Shown here: positions 5,351-6,326 of the stretch, in pieces | How positions within the stretch are numbered: position 1 is the first letter of the stretch | Layout: every line of letters starts with the position of its first letter | Assembly: GCA_013696015.1 (NCBI GenBank) | Contig: JACCZI010000004.1 | Location: 1-6,326, forward strand | Reading direction: 5' to 3' | Source: Nocardioidaceae bacterium | Lineage (GTDB): Bacteria > Actinomycetota > Actinomycetes > Propionibacteriales > Nocardioidaceae | Length of the DNA: 6,326 nucleotides | Program-made: the position numbers and the translations under genes | The notes under the pieces: model-generated | What the model was told of the DNA's origin: nothing | What the model saw: the letters and a program-made list of their open reading frames with translations, nothing else | The model's database searches: none

Positions 5351-6326
5351 AAGAGGCACCTCCGCGGGGCAGGGCCAGGGCGTCGACGGCGATGGCACCG
5401 GTGGGGCCGGCGATGAGCGGGTTGACGTCCAGGGCGTCGAGCACGTCACCGAGCTCCGCCGCCAGGCGCGACACCGCCACCAGCGCAGCCACCACCGCGC
5501 CGCGGTCGCACGCAGGTAGCCCCCGGACGCCGTCGAGCAACTGCCCGGCAGGCAGCGCCGCCACCATCCGCTGCGCTCGAGCATCGGCTACGGGCGGCAA
5601 GGCGACCACGCGTTGCTCCAGCACCTCGACCAGCGTGCCGCCGGCTGCCAGCACCACCAGCGGTCCCAGCGCAGGGTCGCGCACCACCCCCAGGGCGAGC
5701 TCGACGCCGGTCGGCACCTGCTGTTGCACAACGACTGCCGTTCCGAACCGCTGGCTGAGTTGGTGGTACGCCGCCTCGACCGCCGGGGCACTGGTGAGGG
5801 CAAGCCGTACACCGCCGGCGTCGGACTTGTGACGCTGCCCGGCGGCGTCGGTCTTGAGCACGACCGGGAAGCCCAGCCGTTCAGCCGCGGCCACGGATTC
5901 CACGGCGCTTCGCGCCGAGGCGGTCGCGACGACGGGCACGCCGTACTCGGCGAGCAGCCGCATCGACTCCACCCCGTCGAGCCGCCCTTCCTCCAGACGC
6001 TCCCGCCACCGCGCCCGTCGCGCCGCGTCGACCGGTGAGGTCCGGGGCGTGGGCAGCTGATGCGCGTGGTCGAGCAGGTGTCCCAGCGCGCGAAGCCCGC
6101 TGCGGGTGCCCTCCAGCACCGGGATCCCGCCTTTCCGCAGCCGGGCGGCCAGCTGATGATCGACGGCCGAGGCCATGTTGCTCAGCACCACCAGCGGTAA
6201 CTCGGTCGACGCAGCGGCGTCCTCGGCTGCCTGCGGGTAGGACTCGTCACCGTCGTGCTCCTCCACCAGATCGACCGCCAGAGCGACAACACCCACTGCG
6301 GGGTCATCCGCCAGCGCGCGCAGGCA
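5340..6326 (-). CDS. ADP-forming acyl-CoA synthetase (acetate-CoA ligase family), C-terminal part
   Basis: The gene runs off the right edge; 328 C-terminal residues are visible and the reading frame is open to the last base, so the GTG at 6296 is internal. The family (usually about 700 residues) joins a carboxylic acid to CoA with ATP, giving ADP and phosphate. Fragment residues 1-90 are the end of a ligase/CoA domain (VLSNMASAVDHQLA at 48-61, GIPVLEGTRSGLRAL at 67-81). Residues 105-318 are an ATP-grasp domain: VVLKTDAAGQRHKSDAGGV at 155-173 with Lys158, His166 and Lys167; QQQVPTGVELALGVVRDP at 201-218; AAGGTLVEVL at 227-236; and ALDVNPL at 298-304. The SHTG/GHAG phospho-histidine motif is not visible where domain 2 would be expected to carry it. 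It ends with a TAA inside a palindrome and converges on the FAD oxidase. Family is confident; the acid substrate is unknown. Confidence 0.9.
   Translation of the reverse strand, partial: CLRALADDPAVGVVALAVDLVEEHDGDESYPQAAEDAAASTELPLVVLSNMASAVDHQLAARLRKGGIPVLEGTRSGLRALGHLLDHAHQLPTPRTSPVDAARRARWRERLEEGRLDGVESMRLLAEYGVPVVATASARSAVESVAAAERLGFPVVLKTDAAGQRHKSDAGGVRLALTSAPAVEAAYHQLSQRFGTAVVVQQQVPTGVELALGVVRDPALGPLVVLAAGGTLVEVLEQRVVALPPVADARAQRMVAALPAGQLLDGVRGLPACDRGAVVAALVAVSRLAAELGDVLDALDVNPLIAGPTGAIAVDALALPRGGASFPR

Overview
The window is about 70% G+C. Third codon positions are almost all G or C, several genes start with GTG, and two small genes look leaderless (a TANNNT box six bases before the start codon). 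This fits a high-GC Gram-positive bacterium (Actinomycetota); I cannot name the genus. It reads as ordinary, densely packed chromosome: five complete genes and one cut by the right edge, with no rRNA, tRNA, CRISPR array, transposase or phage gene visible.

Layout. Bases 1-207 hold no gene I can defend. Bases 208-2067 (+) encode a CPA1-type cation/proton antiporter carrying a C-terminal UBP-type zinc finger. It converges, with a 23-base gap holding a small GC hairpin, on a minus-strand run of three genes. In transcription order these are an acyl-CoA dehydrogenase (3966-2800), a small cupin (2739-2419, possibly starting at 2763) and a pterin-4a-carbinolamine dehydratase (2393-2091). The dehydrogenase is divergent from a plus-strand FAD-dependent amine/amino-acid oxidase-like gene (4006-5232), only 39 bases away. 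That oxidase converges on a minus-strand ADP-forming acyl-CoA synthetase (6326-5340), whose N-terminal part lies beyond the window.

How the parts may work together. The most informative regulatory spot is the 39-base divergent region. It holds a perfect interrupted palindrome, GACTGA-CTGT-TCAGTC (3989-4004), of the kind bound by TetR-family repressors, and it lies across predicted promoters facing both ways. This suggests the acyl-CoA dehydrogenase and the FAD oxidase are co-regulated. With the acyl-CoA synthetase next door, a small catabolic module is plausible: acid activation to a CoA thioester, alpha,beta-dehydrogenation, and flavin-dependent oxidation of an amine or amino acid. The substrate cannot be read from sequence. 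The cupin and the pterin dehydratase may be read through from the dehydrogenase but seem to have their own leaderless starts.

The least explained sequence is the 107-base convergent gap 5233-5339. It contains a stop-proximal hairpin, two direct copies plus one inverted copy of GGTCACTTCCAAT forming a 36-bp near-perfect palindrome, and then a perfect 18-bp palindrome that spans the stop codon of the synthetase gene. These may be a bidirectional terminator, a remnant of mobile-element ends, or a dispersed repeat. I saw no convincing new multi-gene defence or mobile system.
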